Shown here piece by piece: positions 15,256-24,259 of a stretch of DNA of 35,232 nucleotides; within the stretch, counting starts at the first letter, position 1; the number at the start of each line of letters is the position of its first letter. The translations under genes were made by a program, and so were the position numbers. Source of the stretch: Candidatus Uhrbacteria bacterium GW2011_GWE2_46_68. Lineage in GTDB: Bacteria; Patescibacteriota; Patescibacteriia; UBA9934; GWF2-40-263. Under the pieces are notes generated by a model. That model did not search any database, had not been told where the DNA came from, and saw only the letters and a program-made list of their open reading frames with translations. The DNA lies in contig LCMS01000009.1 of assembly GCA_001002765.1 (NCBI GenBank), positions 1-35,232 of the forward strand, read 5' to 3'.

Positions 15256-15741
15256 CTATAACGTCTGTCGTAATTCGGATACTTTTATCTTAGCTTCTCT
15301 CGACACATTTTCAAAATCCGTTTTGATATCCTCGATCAACCAATCACGAATTTCAAGCGGATATAACAGTAATGATGACAGACCTCCTATTTCGTACCAA
15401 ATGGGATTATAAAAATTCGCATTACTTTCCGCCATATCTCTGGCTTCGTTTCCGTCGCCGAGTTTTGGCTCGCCGGAAACATAATGGCAAAGATAAAAAA
15501 ATTGCTCGGTGTTGTCATCAAGTATGTGGTGGTAAAGCATTTTTTCGATCTTGACTTCAAGCGATGTTTCCTCTTGCACTTCTCGCAAGACGGCTTGCTC
15601 AATAGTTTCTCCCCTTTCCACGCCTCCGCCAGGAAAAACATGATACTCTTTCCCGCTGCTTATTCTGTGCATCAATAAAACGTTTCCATTATTTATGATT
15701 ATGGCGGCGGCACGAATTCTTTTGATAGAATGTGTTGTCAT
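15256..15741 (-). CDS. Nudix hydrolase
   Basis: A 161-residue Nudix-fold hydrolase acting on a nucleoside-diphosphate-linked substrate. The Nudix box starts at GGGVERGETIEQAVL and continues REVQEETSL, matching GX5EX7REUXEEXGU except that Ser replaces the last Gly. All catalytic Glu residues are present, so activity is likely retained. The N-terminal KRIRAAAIIINNGNVLLMHR strand is typical. It is the last gene of the uvrB-uvrA-uvrC-unknown-Nudix operon, 22 bp after the unknown gene. The context suggests nucleotide-pool cleaning, but the substrate cannot be read from sequence. Confidence 0.92.
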   Translation of the reverse strand: MTTHSIKRIRAAAIIINNGNVLLMHRISSGKEYHVFPGGGVERGETIEQAVLREVQEETSLEVKIEKMLYHHILDDNTEQFFYLCHYVSGEPKLGDGNEARDMAESNANFYNPIWYEIGGLSSLLLYPLEIRDWLIEDIKTDFENVSREAKIKVSELRQTL

Positions 15742-15763
15742 ACGTGTGCATGAAACCTATTTC

Positions 15764-16144
15764 TTACTCTTCTCTATCCGGCGAAAAATCAACTTGATAC
15801 TCGGGTATGCCCAACGAAATGCCATAGCGTTTTGCTTCATCGTATTGTTCTTTCTTTCTCTGATGTATGAAAAAAACTTTGTCGCGGAACATAATATAGT
15901 GATGAGTTTTATTTTTGAAATCCGCATACCAACCATGTTCGCGGTCGAGCGCTTTGCTGATTTTTTCCGCCACGCTCTTTGCTTGATCTTCTGATATTTC
16001 AACGGTGTGAAGTGTCCATTGTTTTATCCAAGGAGTTTGATGTTCCTCGATAACATGTTCAACCCTGGTCGCGGAAATATGAACTTCTTTGAGAATATCT
16101 TTATTTTCCAAGCTCTCCTCGATGATCGTACCTTTATAACTCAT
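15764..16144 (-). CDS. Conserved hypothetical protein in the uvr operon
   Basis: A small soluble 126-residue protein. The pattern MSYKGTIIEESLENK, then TPWIKQWTLHTVEI, ALDREHGWYADFKNKTHHYIMFRDKVF and YGISLGIPEYQVDF is one I recognise from other bacteria, including CPR, as a conserved unknown. It has many aromatics (WIKQW, HGWYADF) and no membrane segment. It starts 3 bp after the uvrC stop and precedes the Nudix gene by 22 bp, so it is co-transcribed with repair genes. A repair-related role is only guilt by association. Confidence 0.85.
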   Translation of the reverse strand: MSYKGTIIEESLENKDILKEVHISATRVEHVIEEHQTPWIKQWTLHTVEISEDQAKSVAEKISKALDREHGWYADFKNKTHHYIMFRDKVFFIHQRKKEQYDEAKRYGISLGIPEYQVDFSPDREE

Positions 16145-16147
16145 ACA

Positions 16148-17464
16148 TTATTTTTTTAATCTTCCCCTTACCTTTCGATGATACTGTATCGCAAATCGGT
16201 GGGCTTCGTCGCGGGCGCGTTGGAAAATTTCTTTTCCCCGTTCAGCCACGGCTAATAACCGCGGATTGGTTCGATCATACACAAGCCGATCTTGTTTGCG
16301 ATCAAACCCCTTGGCAATCCCGATCAACGGAACGAAAAAACCCATTTCAGACAAAACATTTTGTGCCCGAAGCATGTGCCCTTCTCCCCCATCAATCACG
16401 ATGAGGATAGGCAAAGGCCACGCGTGCGGATGCAAATGTGCGTGTGCCAAACGCCTCCGCAACACTTCTTCTAACATCCCCACATCATTGACCCCCCGCA
16501 CGGTTTTAATTTTAAACTTACGATACTGATCTTTCGCGGGCTTCCCATTTTCAAACACCACCATAGATCCCACGGCAGAAGTTCCGGAGATGCTGCTCAT
16601 GTCATATGCCTCAATACGTCCATGGAGATCTATGCCCCCAACTTCAGTTTGCGGAACCACTTCACGATCTTCACGCTGAATCAAGGCAATGTCTTGAATA
16701 TGTTCAAGTGCGGAGATTTGATTACGATACTTTACCGCTTGTTCAAAATCTTGTGTGTGTGCCGCCTGCTTCATCGCCGTACGCACCGTGCGTAAAATTC
16801 GTCCTTTCTTCCCTTCAAAAAACCACAAGAGTTGTTGGATGATCTTTCGATACTCTTTTGGTGTGATCGCGCCCGTACAAACTCCAGGACATAATCCGAT
16901 CGAAGCGGGAAAACATGGACGCGCTTTTTCTCCATTCCTCGGCGATTCACAATCACTCCAGGGAATCATGGGGCGGACGATCTCCAATGCCTGGCGCAAA
17001 GATCGCCCACTGATGTACGGGCCATACACGGCTAAAAATTTTTTCTTGGCTTCTTTGGAAAGTTCTTTACAAAAAGGATTGATGCCAAGAACGTGTAGTT
17101 CATGTCCGCGCATCAGCACTGGTCGTGGATACACCTCTCGTGTAATGACCAAATATAAAAAGCTGCGATCATCTTGTTCTAAAATATTATACTTCGGACG
17201 ATGCGCTTTGATTTGATTGGCTTCAAGAACCAATGCCTCGATCACAGTCGGCATAACTTGATAATCAATCCGTGCGATCTGTCGCACCATTTCTCCAATC
17301 CGTCTATCGTGAGCTTTGGTGAAATAAGAGGACACCCGTCGCTTCAAAGATGTCGCTTTGCCGATATACAAAAGTTTGCCTTGCACATCATAATAAAAAT
17401 ACACGCCGGGTTCATCGGGAAGTTTTTTCTGTTTGATGATGATGGATGGAGGAATCATGAGCAT
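16148..17464 (-). CDS. uvrC: Excinuclease ABC subunit C, lacking the C-terminal HhH region
   Basis: Nuclease that makes both incisions in nucleotide excision repair after UvrAB damage recognition. The 438 residues hold the GIY-YIG domain (G20-V-Y22, Y33-I-G35) for the 3' cut, a UVR motif (near 240-270, DFEQAVKYRNQISALE) that contacts UvrB, and the RNase H-like domain (EAYDMSSISG, IVIDGGEGH, RDEAHRFAIQYHRK) for the 5' cut. The protein stops just after RDEAHRFA, so the C-terminal (HhH)2 DNA-binding part of the ~600-residue E. coli protein is absent. The start MLMIPPS lies 2 nt after the uvrA stop; an in-frame ATG at 17458 is an alternative. Confidence 0.95.
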   Translation of the reverse strand: MLMIPPSIIIKQKKLPDEPGVYFYYDVQGKLLYIGKATSLKRRVSSYFTKAHDRRIGEMVRQIARIDYQVMPTVIEALVLEANQIKAHRPKYNILEQDDRSFLYLVITREVYPRPVLMRGHELHVLGINPFCKELSKEAKKKFLAVYGPYISGRSLRQALEIVRPMIPWSDCESPRNGEKARPCFPASIGLCPGVCTGAITPKEYRKIIQQLLWFFEGKKGRILRTVRTAMKQAAHTQDFEQAVKYRNQISALEHIQDIALIQREDREVVPQTEVGGIDLHGRIEAYDMSSISGTSAVGSMVVFENGKPAKDQYRKFKIKTVRGVNDVGMLEEVLRRRLAHAHLHPHAWPLPILIVIDGGEGHMLRAQNVLSEMGFFVPLIGIAKGFDRKQDRLVYDRTNPRLLAVAERGKEIFQRARDEAHRFAIQYHRKVRGRLKK

Positions 17465-17466
17465 GA

Positions 17467-20010
17467 TTATGTGAGCACCCTACGTAAATACGTCCCGGTA
17501 TGACTGTCTTTTTTACGGGCAATGTCTTCGGGTGTTCCCACCCCAACGACCGCACCACCTTTATCCCCGCCTTCGGGCCCAAGATCAATCACCCAATCCG
17601 CGCATTTAATGACGTCCAAATTATGTTCGATCACTACAACCGTATTTCCTTTACTCACCAAAGATTGAAGCACCCGCAAAAGATGCTGGATGTCTTCAAA
17701 ATGCAATCCCGTGGTCGGTTCATCTAACAGATACAAAGTGCGCCCCGTGGATGGACGCGATAATTCTGCCGAAAGTTTTACTCGCTGTGCTTCTCCACCC
17801 GAGAGCGTAGGCGCGGCTTGTCCAAGGGTCAAATAACTCAACCCCACTTCGTGCAAGGTGCGCAATTTATCGTTCACCACAGGAATGTCTTTAAAAAATA
17901 TCGCCGCTTCCTCGACCGTCATCTTCAACACATCGTAAATATTTTTTCCCTTATAGACGATCTCCAACGTTTCACGATCGAACCGTCGGCCTTTACATAC
18001 ATCGCAGGTCACGTACACCGTGGGTAAAAAATGCATTTCAATCGCCAAGGTGCCATGGCCTTCGCAATGCTCGCACCGACCGCCGGGCGTATTAAAACTG
18101 AATCGTCCGGGTTTGTATCCACGCAGTCGCGCCTCTTCGGTCTCGGCAAATAATTCGCGAATGGGGCCCCACGCGCCCGTATAAGTCGCGGGATTGGATC
18201 GTGAAGTACGACCAATGGCTCCTTGATCCATCAAAATCGCCTTATCCAAATATTCAAGTCCCAAAAGAGCTTTGTGTTTTCCGGGTGTTGATTTGCTTCC
18301 GTATAATCGTTTGGAAATCGCCTTGTACATGGTCTCATACGCAAGGGTGGATTTGCCGGATCCGGAAACGCCTGTGATACACACGAATCGACGCAGAGGA
18401 ATTTCGACATCAATGTTTTTCAAATTGTTCTCATTCGCCCCTCGTATTTTTATTTTTTCGAGTCCTTCGGATCGTCGCGTCGCGGGCACTTCGATTTTTT
18501 TATCCCCGCGCAAATACGCCGCGGTCAATGATTTTTTGTCTTGAAAAATATGTGGTGTTTCTCCAGCAGCGATAATCTGTCCTCCATGAATCCCCGCTCC
18601 CGGACCAATCTCCACCATATAATCGCAGGCACGAATGGTGTCTTCATCATGCTCCACAATAATCACGGTGTTTCCGAGATCACGGAGATTTTTCAATGTC
18701 GCGATCAATTGATCATTGTCCCGTTGATGCAAACCAATCGTGGGTTCATCAAGCACATAGGTGGCGCCTACCAACCGTGAACCGACTTGAGATGCCAGAC
18801 GAATGCGTTGCGCTTCCCCACCCGAAAGTGTGCCAGCTCGGCGATCAAGCGTTAAATAATGCAAACCCACATCAAACAAAAACTGCAAACGATTTTGAAT
18901 TTCACGCAATGCAGTACCGGCGATTTCTTTTTGACGATCGGAAAATGCGGCATTTGAAAAATATGTGTGAGCCTCTGCCACCGACATGGCGGTCACATCC
19001 ACAATAGACAATCCTTCTGATCCTTTGAGTGGAGGAAGATGCACGGCTAAAGATTCAGGGCGCAAACGCGCACCTTGGCAGACAGGACACAGCTCCTCAC
19101 TAAATAATTCCTTGGTTCCAAGTCCGGTACAAGCCTGGCAGGCGCCATACGGCGAATTGAAAGAAAAAAGACGCGGCTCGATTTCGGGAAACGCAAATCC
19201 ATCATCCGGACAACTGAATTTTGAGGAAAGTGTTTGCTCGGTTTCGTCCGGATATCCGATCAATGCCGCATCACCCCCGCGATTCACCGCAGTTTCCAAT
19301 GCCTCGGCCAAACGCTGACGCGTCACTTTCTCGTCCGCCAAAAAAGCGCTATAGGGAATGGTATCTACCACAAGCTCGATCGTATGTTGTTGATAGCGCG
19401 TGAGTTTAAGCGGTTGATCCAAGCGATGAGACTTTCCGTCAATGCGCACATGGACAAACCCGGCATTATAGAGATCATACAAAAGTTGATAATACTCACC
19501 TTTGCGGCCACGCACTACCGGAGCCATAATTTTCACCTGCTTCCCTTTGGCCGCTTCAAGGGAAACAAGATCGGGGATCATCCGTTTCCATACCACATCC
19601 ACCATTTCTTCATTGGTGAGTTTTTGAATCTCACGCCCGCACGTTACACAATGAGGAGTACCCGCACGCGCATACAAGACCCGCAAATAATCATAAATTT
19701 CCGTGATCGTTGCCACGGTGGAACGCGGATTGGAAGAATGTGCTTTTTGATCGATCGAGATGGCGGGAGACAATCCTTCGATCTCGTCCACATCGGGTTT
19801 TTCCATTTGTCCCAAAAATTGTCGCGCATAGGCGGAAAGAGATTCCACATAACGCCGTTGTCCCTCGGCAAAAATCGTATCAAACGCAAGACTGGATTTT
19901 CCCGAACCGGAAACGCCGGTCACACAAATCATTTTATTACGTGGAAGACTGAGGGAAATGTTTTTGAGGTTATGTTCTCGCGCTCCTTTGATGATGATCT
20001 GGTCGTTCAT
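17467..20010 (-). CDS. uvrA: Excinuclease ABC subunit A
   Basis: Damage-scanning ATPase of nucleotide excision repair. The 847 residues carry two ABC modules: Walker A GVSGSGKS at 32-39 and again in the second half (GVSGSGKST), two LSGGEAQR signatures, and LDEPTIGLH / LDEPTTGLH Walker B regions. The C-terminal zinc finger is intact (CEHC...CDVC). In the first finger the usual CPxC (or CPxH) pair reads CPDD, so one ligand is Asp, while the partner CQAC is present. It is shorter than E. coli UvrA (940) but within the family. The start overlaps the uvrB stop by 4 bp (ATGA), showing coupling. Confidence 0.97.
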   Translation of the reverse strand: MNDQIIIKGAREHNLKNISLSLPRNKMICVTGVSGSGKSSLAFDTIFAEGQRRYVESLSAYARQFLGQMEKPDVDEIEGLSPAISIDQKAHSSNPRSTVATITEIYDYLRVLYARAGTPHCVTCGREIQKLTNEEMVDVVWKRMIPDLVSLEAAKGKQVKIMAPVVRGRKGEYYQLLYDLYNAGFVHVRIDGKSHRLDQPLKLTRYQQHTIELVVDTIPYSAFLADEKVTRQRLAEALETAVNRGGDAALIGYPDETEQTLSSKFSCPDDGFAFPEIEPRLFSFNSPYGACQACTGLGTKELFSEELCPVCQGARLRPESLAVHLPPLKGSEGLSIVDVTAMSVAEAHTYFSNAAFSDRQKEIAGTALREIQNRLQFLFDVGLHYLTLDRRAGTLSGGEAQRIRLASQVGSRLVGATYVLDEPTIGLHQRDNDQLIATLKNLRDLGNTVIIVEHDEDTIRACDYMVEIGPGAGIHGGQIIAAGETPHIFQDKKSLTAAYLRGDKKIEVPATRRSEGLEKIKIRGANENNLKNIDVEIPLRRFVCITGVSGSGKSTLAYETMYKAISKRLYGSKSTPGKHKALLGLEYLDKAILMDQGAIGRTSRSNPATYTGAWGPIRELFAETEEARLRGYKPGRFSFNTPGGRCEHCEGHGTLAIEMHFLPTVYVTCDVCKGRRFDRETLEIVYKGKNIYDVLKMTVEEAAIFFKDIPVVNDKLRTLHEVGLSYLTLGQAAPTLSGGEAQRVKLSAELSRPSTGRTLYLLDEPTTGLHFEDIQHLLRVLQSLVSKGNTVVVIEHNLDVIKCADWVIDLGPEGGDKGGAVVGVGTPEDIARKKDSHTGTYLRRVLT

Positions 20011-22019
20011 ATCTTTTTATGTGCCCATTCTTCTTTGAGAATTTTAATTTGATCACGCAGAAGCGCGGCCGTTTCAAAATCCAATGTTCGCGCTGCCTCG
20101 CGCATTTCCTTTTCTTTTTCTTTGATGACCTGTGCGATCTCGTGTGGTTCCGCCGTCATTTCGATCGCCAAAACATCTTTGGTGTCCATGGCTTCTCCCC
20201 CCAACATCGCTCGAATATCTCCAATTTCTTTTTGAATACTTTTCGGGGTGATGTGATGTTTTTTGTTATATGCAAGCTGGAGCGTACGACGACGTTTCGT
20301 TTCATCAACCGCACGTTTGATCGATCCGGTCATGACATCCGCATAGAGCAGCACCTGTCCATGAATGTGACGGGCGGCGCGACCGATCGTTTGAATCATC
20401 GAGGTTTCAGATCGTAAAAATCCTTCCTTGTCTGCATCCAAAATGGCGACCAAGGTGACTTCGGGCAAATCCAATCCTTCACGCAATAAGTTCACTCCCA
20501 CCAAAATGTCATACACGCCTCGACGCAGATCGGATAAAATCGTAATACGATCCAAGGTCTCCACATCACTGTGCAAATACTGCACACGAAAATTTTTTTC
20601 GCGTAAATACGATGACAAATCCTCGGACATTTTTTTCGTGAGTGTCGTAATCAACACACGCTCTTTTTTTGCAACGCGCTTCTCGATCTCTCGGATCACA
20701 TCTTCCACCTGTCCATCATACGACTCCTGTGGAGACACGGGACGTATGATGATTTCCGGGTCAACCAATCCTGTGGGACGAATGATTTGTTCCACGACCT
20801 GCGTGCTTTTTATTTTTTCATAGGCACCGGGAGTGGCGCTCATACAAATGGTCTGACCCAATCGCTCCTCAAATTCTCCAAACTTAAGCGGGCGATTGTC
20901 GCGAGCGGAAGGCAAACGGAATCCATGATCCACCAAGGTTTGCTTGCGCGAACGATCTCCTTCATACATGCCACCGATCTGCGGCACCGTGACATGAGAC
21001 TCGTCGATTACGACCAAAAAATCTTTGGGAAAATAATCAAGCAACGTATAGGCAGGTTGCCCCGAAGCACGACCGTCAAAATATCGAGAATAATTTTCGA
21101 TTCCATTGCAATACCCGATTTCTTCCATCATTTCCAAATCATAACGTGTGCGACGACTCAAACGCTCGGCTTCCAACACTTTCCCTTCCTTATCCAATTC
21201 AGCAAGACGTTCTTCAAGTTCTTGACGAATCGCGCGGATAGCTTCGCTTTTACGATCAGCATCCACCACATAATGTTTGGCCGGGAACAGCCATAAATCT
21301 TTTTCAGAAAAAAGTAATTTTTTACTCACGGCCTCGAGGCATTGAATATCTTGTACGATTTCATTTTCAAAAAGAATACGGTAGATCTTCTCTTCGCTCA
21401 CCGGCATCACTTCTACCACCTCGCCATGAGAACGAAAATGACCACGCAAGACATCGGCATTAGTACGCTCATACTGCATGGACACGAGACGACGTAATAA
21501 CGTGGCGCGATCCATTCCCTCCTCACCCGCACGAATATGGAGCACGGTTTGTTCATACTCTTGCGGAGAACCAATGTTATAAATGCAAGAAACGGATGCC
21601 ACCACAATGACATCTCGACGTGACAACAACGATTGTGTGCAGGCATGACGCAGGCGATCGATCTCTTCGTTGATCTGCGCTTCTTTTTCAATATACGTAT
21701 CCGTCCGAGGCATATAGGCCTCGGGCTGATAATAATCATAATAACTGACAAAATATTCCACAGCATTATGCGGAAAAAATTGACGAAACTCATTGCACAA
21801 TTGCGCGGCCAACGTTTTGTTGTGTGCAATGACCAAGGTCGGCCGCTGTGTTTTGGCAATAACGTTTGCCACGGTGAAAGTCTTACCCGAACCGGTCACA
21901 CCAAGAAGGGTTTGAAAACGCTGGCCTTCGCTCAGGCCTTGGGTGAGTGCGGCGATCGCTTGAGGCTGATCGCCCGCGGGTTTATAGGGTGATTCCAAAA
22001 TAAAGGGAGATAGATGCAT
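20007..22019 (-). CDS. uvrB: Excinuclease ABC subunit B
   Basis: Damage-verifying helicase-like subunit that receives DNA from UvrA and recruits UvrC. The 670 residues show Walker A GVTGSGKT (40-47), the beta-hairpin tyrosines YYDYY (93-97), the DEAD-box-like IDESHV, helicase motifs [23 protein letters not shown] and QTIGRAARH, and a C-terminal UVR motif ([21 protein letters not shown]). Length matches E. coli (673). It is the first gene of the uvrB-uvrA-uvrC operon. A CCTAAGGA/TCCTTAGG stem-loop sits 11-34 nt upstream of the ATG. I found no LexA-type SOS box. Confidence 0.98.
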   Translation of the reverse strand: MHLSPFILESPYKPAGDQPQAIAALTQGLSEGQRFQTLLGVTGSGKTFTVANVIAKTQRPTLVIAHNKTLAAQLCNEFRQFFPHNAVEYFVSYYDYYQPEAYMPRTDTYIEKEAQINEEIDRLRHACTQSLLSRRDVIVVASVSCIYNIGSPQEYEQTVLHIRAGEEGMDRATLLRRLVSMQYERTNADVLRGHFRSHGEVVEVMPVSEEKIYRILFENEIVQDIQCLEAVSKKLLFSEKDLWLFPAKHYVVDADRKSEAIRAIRQELEERLAELDKEGKVLEAERLSRRTRYDLEMMEEIGYCNGIENYSRYFDGRASGQPAYTLLDYFPKDFLVVIDESHVTVPQIGGMYEGDRSRKQTLVDHGFRLPSARDNRPLKFGEFEERLGQTICMSATPGAYEKIKSTQVVEQIIRPTGLVDPEIIIRPVSPQESYDGQVEDVIREIEKRVAKKERVLITTLTKKMSEDLSSYLREKNFRVQYLHSDVETLDRITILSDLRRGVYDILVGVNLLREGLDLPEVTLVAILDADKEGFLRSETSMIQTIGRAARHIHGQVLLYADVMTGSIKRAVDETKRRRTLQLAYNKKHHITPKSIQKEIGDIRAMLGGEAMDTKDVLAIEMTAEPHEIAQVIKEKEKEMREAARTLDFETAALLRDQIKILKEEWAHKKI

Positions 22020-22030
22020 AAAGCAAAGTG

Positions 22031-22053
22031 CCTAAGGAGCTTGTATCCTTAGG
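22031..22053 (-). promoter_or_regulatory. Stem-loop in the uvrB leader
   Basis: A perfect 8-bp stem CCTAAGGA/TCCTTAGG with a 7-nt loop lies 11 nt before the uvrB ATG. It could affect initiation or be a relic terminator; no T run follows. A clear promoter was not found in 22054-22126. Confidence 0.4.
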
Positions 22054-22126
22054 GGAGTGAGAGGTATCAGGGTCTTCCCATCAACATCAAAAGGATAGCA
22101 AGGAAGAGAAAAAATTTCCACTGAAG

Positions 22127-22189
22127 TGGGGGTCAAGTCGTGAATCGTAGCGTTTGGTGAAAACGCTACGATTCACGACCTGACCCCCA
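22127..22189. repeat. REP/MITE-like palindrome related to the RAYT terminal repeats
   Basis: Two 29-nt arms (22127-22155 and 22161-22189) are inverted repeats with one mismatch (22136) around the 5-nt loop GGTGA. The outer ends read TGGGGGTCARGTCGTG, the same core as the terminal repeats of the RAYT element at 28954 and 29877 (TGGGGTCAGGTCGTG); the inner parts differ (AATCGTAGCGTTT against CTTCGTGCTTTTT). It has no coding capacity, as expected for a non-autonomous element mobilised by a RAYT. Confidence 0.8.
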
Positions 22190-22197
22190 AAGAGTAC

Positions 22198-22226
22198 TTG
22201 CCCTCTTTTTTTCTTCTCCGTATGAT
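22198..22226 (+). promoter_or_regulatory. Promoter of the small lipoprotein gene (predicted leaderless)
   Basis: -35 TTGCCC (22198-22203), 17-bp spacer, -10 TATGAT (22221-22226). The predicted start near 22233 is about 3 nt before the ATG. Confidence 0.8.
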
Positions 22227-22235
22227 ACAAGCACT

Positions 22236-22433
22236 ATGCGTTATTTCTTTTTGATTCTTCCCTTTGCTTTCCTTATTTTTTTAGGAGCGGGATGTACGTC
22301 TCCAAAACTTGAGGATCCGGATGCCAATCGTGCGACCCCGGTCCTTCAAGACACGATTCCCATCTACAATGTGGAACTCGGTGGTTCCAATGATCAGCCC
22401 ATTGAGCTCATTGTGGAACCAGTGGAAGAATAA
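22236..22433 (+). CDS. Small lipoprotein
   Basis: A 65-residue protein with a lipoprotein signal: MRYFFLILPFAFLIF followed by the lipobox LGAGC (Cys at position 20). The 45-residue mature part is acidic and Pro/Val-rich with no recognised domain. It should be lipid-anchored on the outer face of the cytoplasmic membrane. It is monocistronic: its promoter lies so close that the mRNA is likely leaderless, and its own terminator follows. Similar short lipoproteins are common and have no fixed function. Confidence 0.8.
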   Translation: MRYFFLILPFAFLIFLGAGCTSPKLEDPDANRATPVLQDTIPIYNVELGGSNDQPIELIVEPVEE

Positions 22434-22441
22434 ATTTGATG

Positions 22442-22468
22442 ATCCGCCCCAAGATGGGCGGATTTTTT
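22442..22468 (+). terminator. Terminator of the lipoprotein gene
   Basis: ATCCGCCC / GGGCGGAT stem (22442-22449 with 22456-22463), loop CAAGAT, then TTTTTT. It starts 9 nt after the stop codon. Confidence 0.92.
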
Positions 22469-22471
22469 GAT

Positions 22472-22497
22472 AAAAAAAAAGACCGTGGAAACGGTCT
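22472..22497 (-). terminator. Terminator of the two-helix membrane protein gene
   Basis: Minus-strand AGACCGT, loop TTCC, ACGGTCT, then a run of nine T residues. It lies 13 nt after the stop at 22511 and forms a convergent pair with the lipoprotein terminator. Confidence 0.9.
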
Positions 22498-22510
22498 CGT
22501 GTCGTATAAC

Positions 22511-23140
22511 TTACCTTTGATAAAGACGCTGGAACTCGCTGGGTTCCAAAAGCAGATAATGCCGCAAGCGATCTGTGGCTGGAACAAGGGCGAGGTCACG
22601 CACCGGAGCCTTGAAAAATGGGCATGCCTTGATTTCTTCCAAGATCTCTTGATGCTGAAGGAAAAACCTCTTTTGTACCCAATCATTCCACTCATCCGAA
22701 CTTGAACCGGTCAAAAGATCAAAAGATGCATTGAACGCATTGATACGGATCATCATCACCCAGGCGAGATGATACGCATCATTTTTCAAGATCTGTTCGC
22801 GCTCTTGTTTGGATTCTTCACTATTGAGTTTCGCCCATATCTTCTTTGATTTGTGATCACAATAGACATTAAGTAAGGACATGAGAAAAAAAATCAACAT
22901 GAAGAAAAGGAGAAAACAGGTAAAGAGCAGAAAAAACCAGTGAAGGAAAGAAGAAACTCCAACGAAAATAATAGAGAGAGAAAGGAAAATGGAATTTTTG
23001 ATCAATCGTGTTTTCGGATCTTCCACCATGCGAAGCTCGTATTCGTGATGCCTCCGAAGACATTCTTCATTGATCCACGCTTTTTCAAACGCTTCAGCAC
23101 CGGAACGGAAAGAAGGAGGAAGGTCGATTTTGGAAACCAT
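22511..23140 (-). CDS. Orphan protein with a two-helix membrane hairpin
   Basis: A 209-residue protein I do not recognise. A soluble charged N-terminus (1-45), two adjacent membrane helices (about 50-66 and 68-92, very Phe/Leu-rich) and a C-terminal soluble helical domain (about 95-209, including KLNSEESKQEREQILKND and LQHQEILEEIKACPF). The start at MVSKIDLPPS is chosen because AAGGGG lies 6 nt upstream and the promoter -10 at 23184-23179 excludes the longer start at 23179. It is a self-contained cassette with sigma70-type promoter, Shine-Dalgarno and terminator, unlike the leaderless housekeeping genes. Confidence 0.75.
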   Translation of the reverse strand: MVSKIDLPPSFRSGAEAFEKAWINEECLRRHHEYELRMVEDPKTRLIKNSIFLSLSIIFVGVSSFLHWFFLLFTCFLLFFMLIFFLMSLLNVYCDHKSKKIWAKLNSEESKQEREQILKNDAYHLAWVMMIRINAFNASFDLLTGSSSDEWNDWVQKRFFLQHQEILEEIKACPFFKAPVRDLALVPATDRLRHYLLLEPSEFQRLYQR

Positions 23141-23178
23141 GGTTGACCCCTTGGGTGGAAGTGGAAGGAACTGCGACA

Positions 23179-23207
23179 ACAGTAGAGAAACGAATGGTCG
23201 TTGTCAA
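23179..23207 (-). promoter_or_regulatory. Promoter of the two-helix membrane protein gene
   Basis: Minus-strand -35 TTGACA (23207-23202), exact 17-bp spacer, -10 TACTGT (23184-23179). Leader about 30 nt. Confidence 0.85.
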
Positions 23208-23244
23208 TTCGCGGAAAATCATGTCGCAAAAAATGAAGGATACG

Positions 23245-23271
23245 AAAAAGCACCAGACCGATGTCTAGTGC
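23245..23271 (-). terminator. Terminator of the hydrolase-like gene, containing its stop codon
   Basis: Minus-strand GCACTAGAC pairs with GTCTGGTGC (one G-T pair) around ATCG, then TTTTT. The TAG stop codon (23267-23265) lies inside the 5' arm of the stem. Confidence 0.9.
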
Positions 23272-24038
23272 TGCGTGGGTTCGTCAGCGGTCTCGGGGGT
23301 AAACCCGAAGTCGATCAGAGCATTCCAAATGGCCTGCTCCACAAATGTGTATTCGAGGATCGCTCCATGTCCCCAATGGGGAAAAAAGTACACTTTCTGA
23401 TTCGGACGCTCTGGTATCTTGCGATAAAAAATATCTTTTCCACCCAGAATTGAGGCCGTAGGAACGCGAATGCTTGGAACCCTCCTTTTCATCGGAGGAA
23501 AGGCGAGCTCCAGAAGCGGGTAAATCGCGTTGAGCCCCAGATAGGTCATGACCAATTCGACTTGTCTTTCGGTCGCGTCTTGCAACCGCTCGCCTGTGAA
23601 AAACACGCGGCGCACGGCTTGCTTGGATGTAATCCGCATCCAGCCTGTAAACAAGGCGATCGTAAACGGGACAATCAGAGCACACATGCCCCGTGCATAT
23701 CCTGCCCATCCTATTCCATCATCATCCCCTTCAAACTTGATGCAATGAGTAAAAAGATCGGGACGTCGGCTGCAGGCCAAGGCCATAATCGAAACACCGA
23801 GGCTGTATCCAAATGCGATGGCGCTTGTCACCTTTTCTCTTTGAAGTTGAACAAAAGCGCCTTGTACGATTTCGTCCATGGAACTACCGCTATAGACGAT
23901 CTTGATGATCTTGATGTGGCTTCCGAAAAATCGCCGGAACGCTTTTTCCGGATTTGCCATCCAAAAATCGATATATTTGGAAGAAAGGTTGCCCCAAGCT
24001 CCCGGGAAAAGAACAACAACCTGTGGGTCAGCGTGCAT
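23265..24038 (-). CDS. Alpha/beta-hydrolase-like protein
   Basis: A 257-residue protein with the order of catalytic elements of an alpha/beta hydrolase: an early VVLFPGAWGNLSSKY oxyanion-like loop, the nucleophile elbow GYSLG (Ser79), an acid at GGKD (Asp202) and a His at HWGHG (His224). A hydrophobic stretch (about 115-135) may be a lid or membrane contact. It has no signal peptide. The start at MHADPQV is supported by AAGGAG 7 nt upstream and a promoter ending near 24076; the longer frame lacks a Shine-Dalgarno. The substrate is unknown. It is one of the self-contained cassettes. Confidence 0.75.
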   Translation of the reverse strand: MHADPQVVVLFPGAWGNLSSKYIDFWMANPEKAFRRFFGSHIKIIKIVYSGSSMDEIVQGAFVQLQREKVTSAIAFGYSLGVSIMALACSRRPDLFTHCIKFEGDDDGIGWAGYARGMCALIVPFTIALFTGWMRITSKQAVRRVFFTGERLQDATERQVELVMTYLGLNAIYPLLELAFPPMKRRVPSIRVPTASILGGKDIFYRKIPERPNQKVYFFPHWGHGAILEYTFVEQAIWNALIDFGFTPETADEPTQH

Positions 24039-24075
24039 GTGAAAACTCCTTTTATGCACAGGTTTTTGACACAAA

Positions 24076-24104
24076 AACGTAGCACTGTCTTGAAATTACG
24101 TCAA
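24076..24104 (-). promoter_or_regulatory. Promoter of the hydrolase-like gene
   Basis: Minus-strand -35 TTGACG (24104-24099), exact 17-bp spacer, -10 TACGTT (24081-24076). Leader about 30 nt ending in AAGGAG. Confidence 0.8.
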
Positions 24105-24157
24105 CGGAGGTTATGGATGGCAATGGCTTATCTTAGCCAAAATAACCCATCTTTCCG

Positions 24158-24186
24158 TTGACAAAACATCTTTTTTGTGGTATGAT
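24158..24186 (+). promoter_or_regulatory. Consensus-like promoter of the small membrane protein gene
   Basis: -35 TTGACA (24158-24163), exact 17-bp spacer, -10 TATGAT (24181-24186). It is among the best sigma70 matches in the window. The leader is about 67 nt, ends in AGGAG, and contains CAACCCACACC, which recurs in the leader of the gene at 28221. Confidence 0.9.
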
Positions 24187-24259
24187 TCTATTCGTTTGAA
24201 TCGCTCTTTCCCCACACCACGAAGGCCCCAAAAAGGCCAACCCACACCAGGAGAAGCTG

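Noticed and set aside
22020-22126. An SOS (LexA) box upstream of uvrB
   Set aside because: No palindrome resembling either the E. coli or Bacillus LexA site was found in this stretch.
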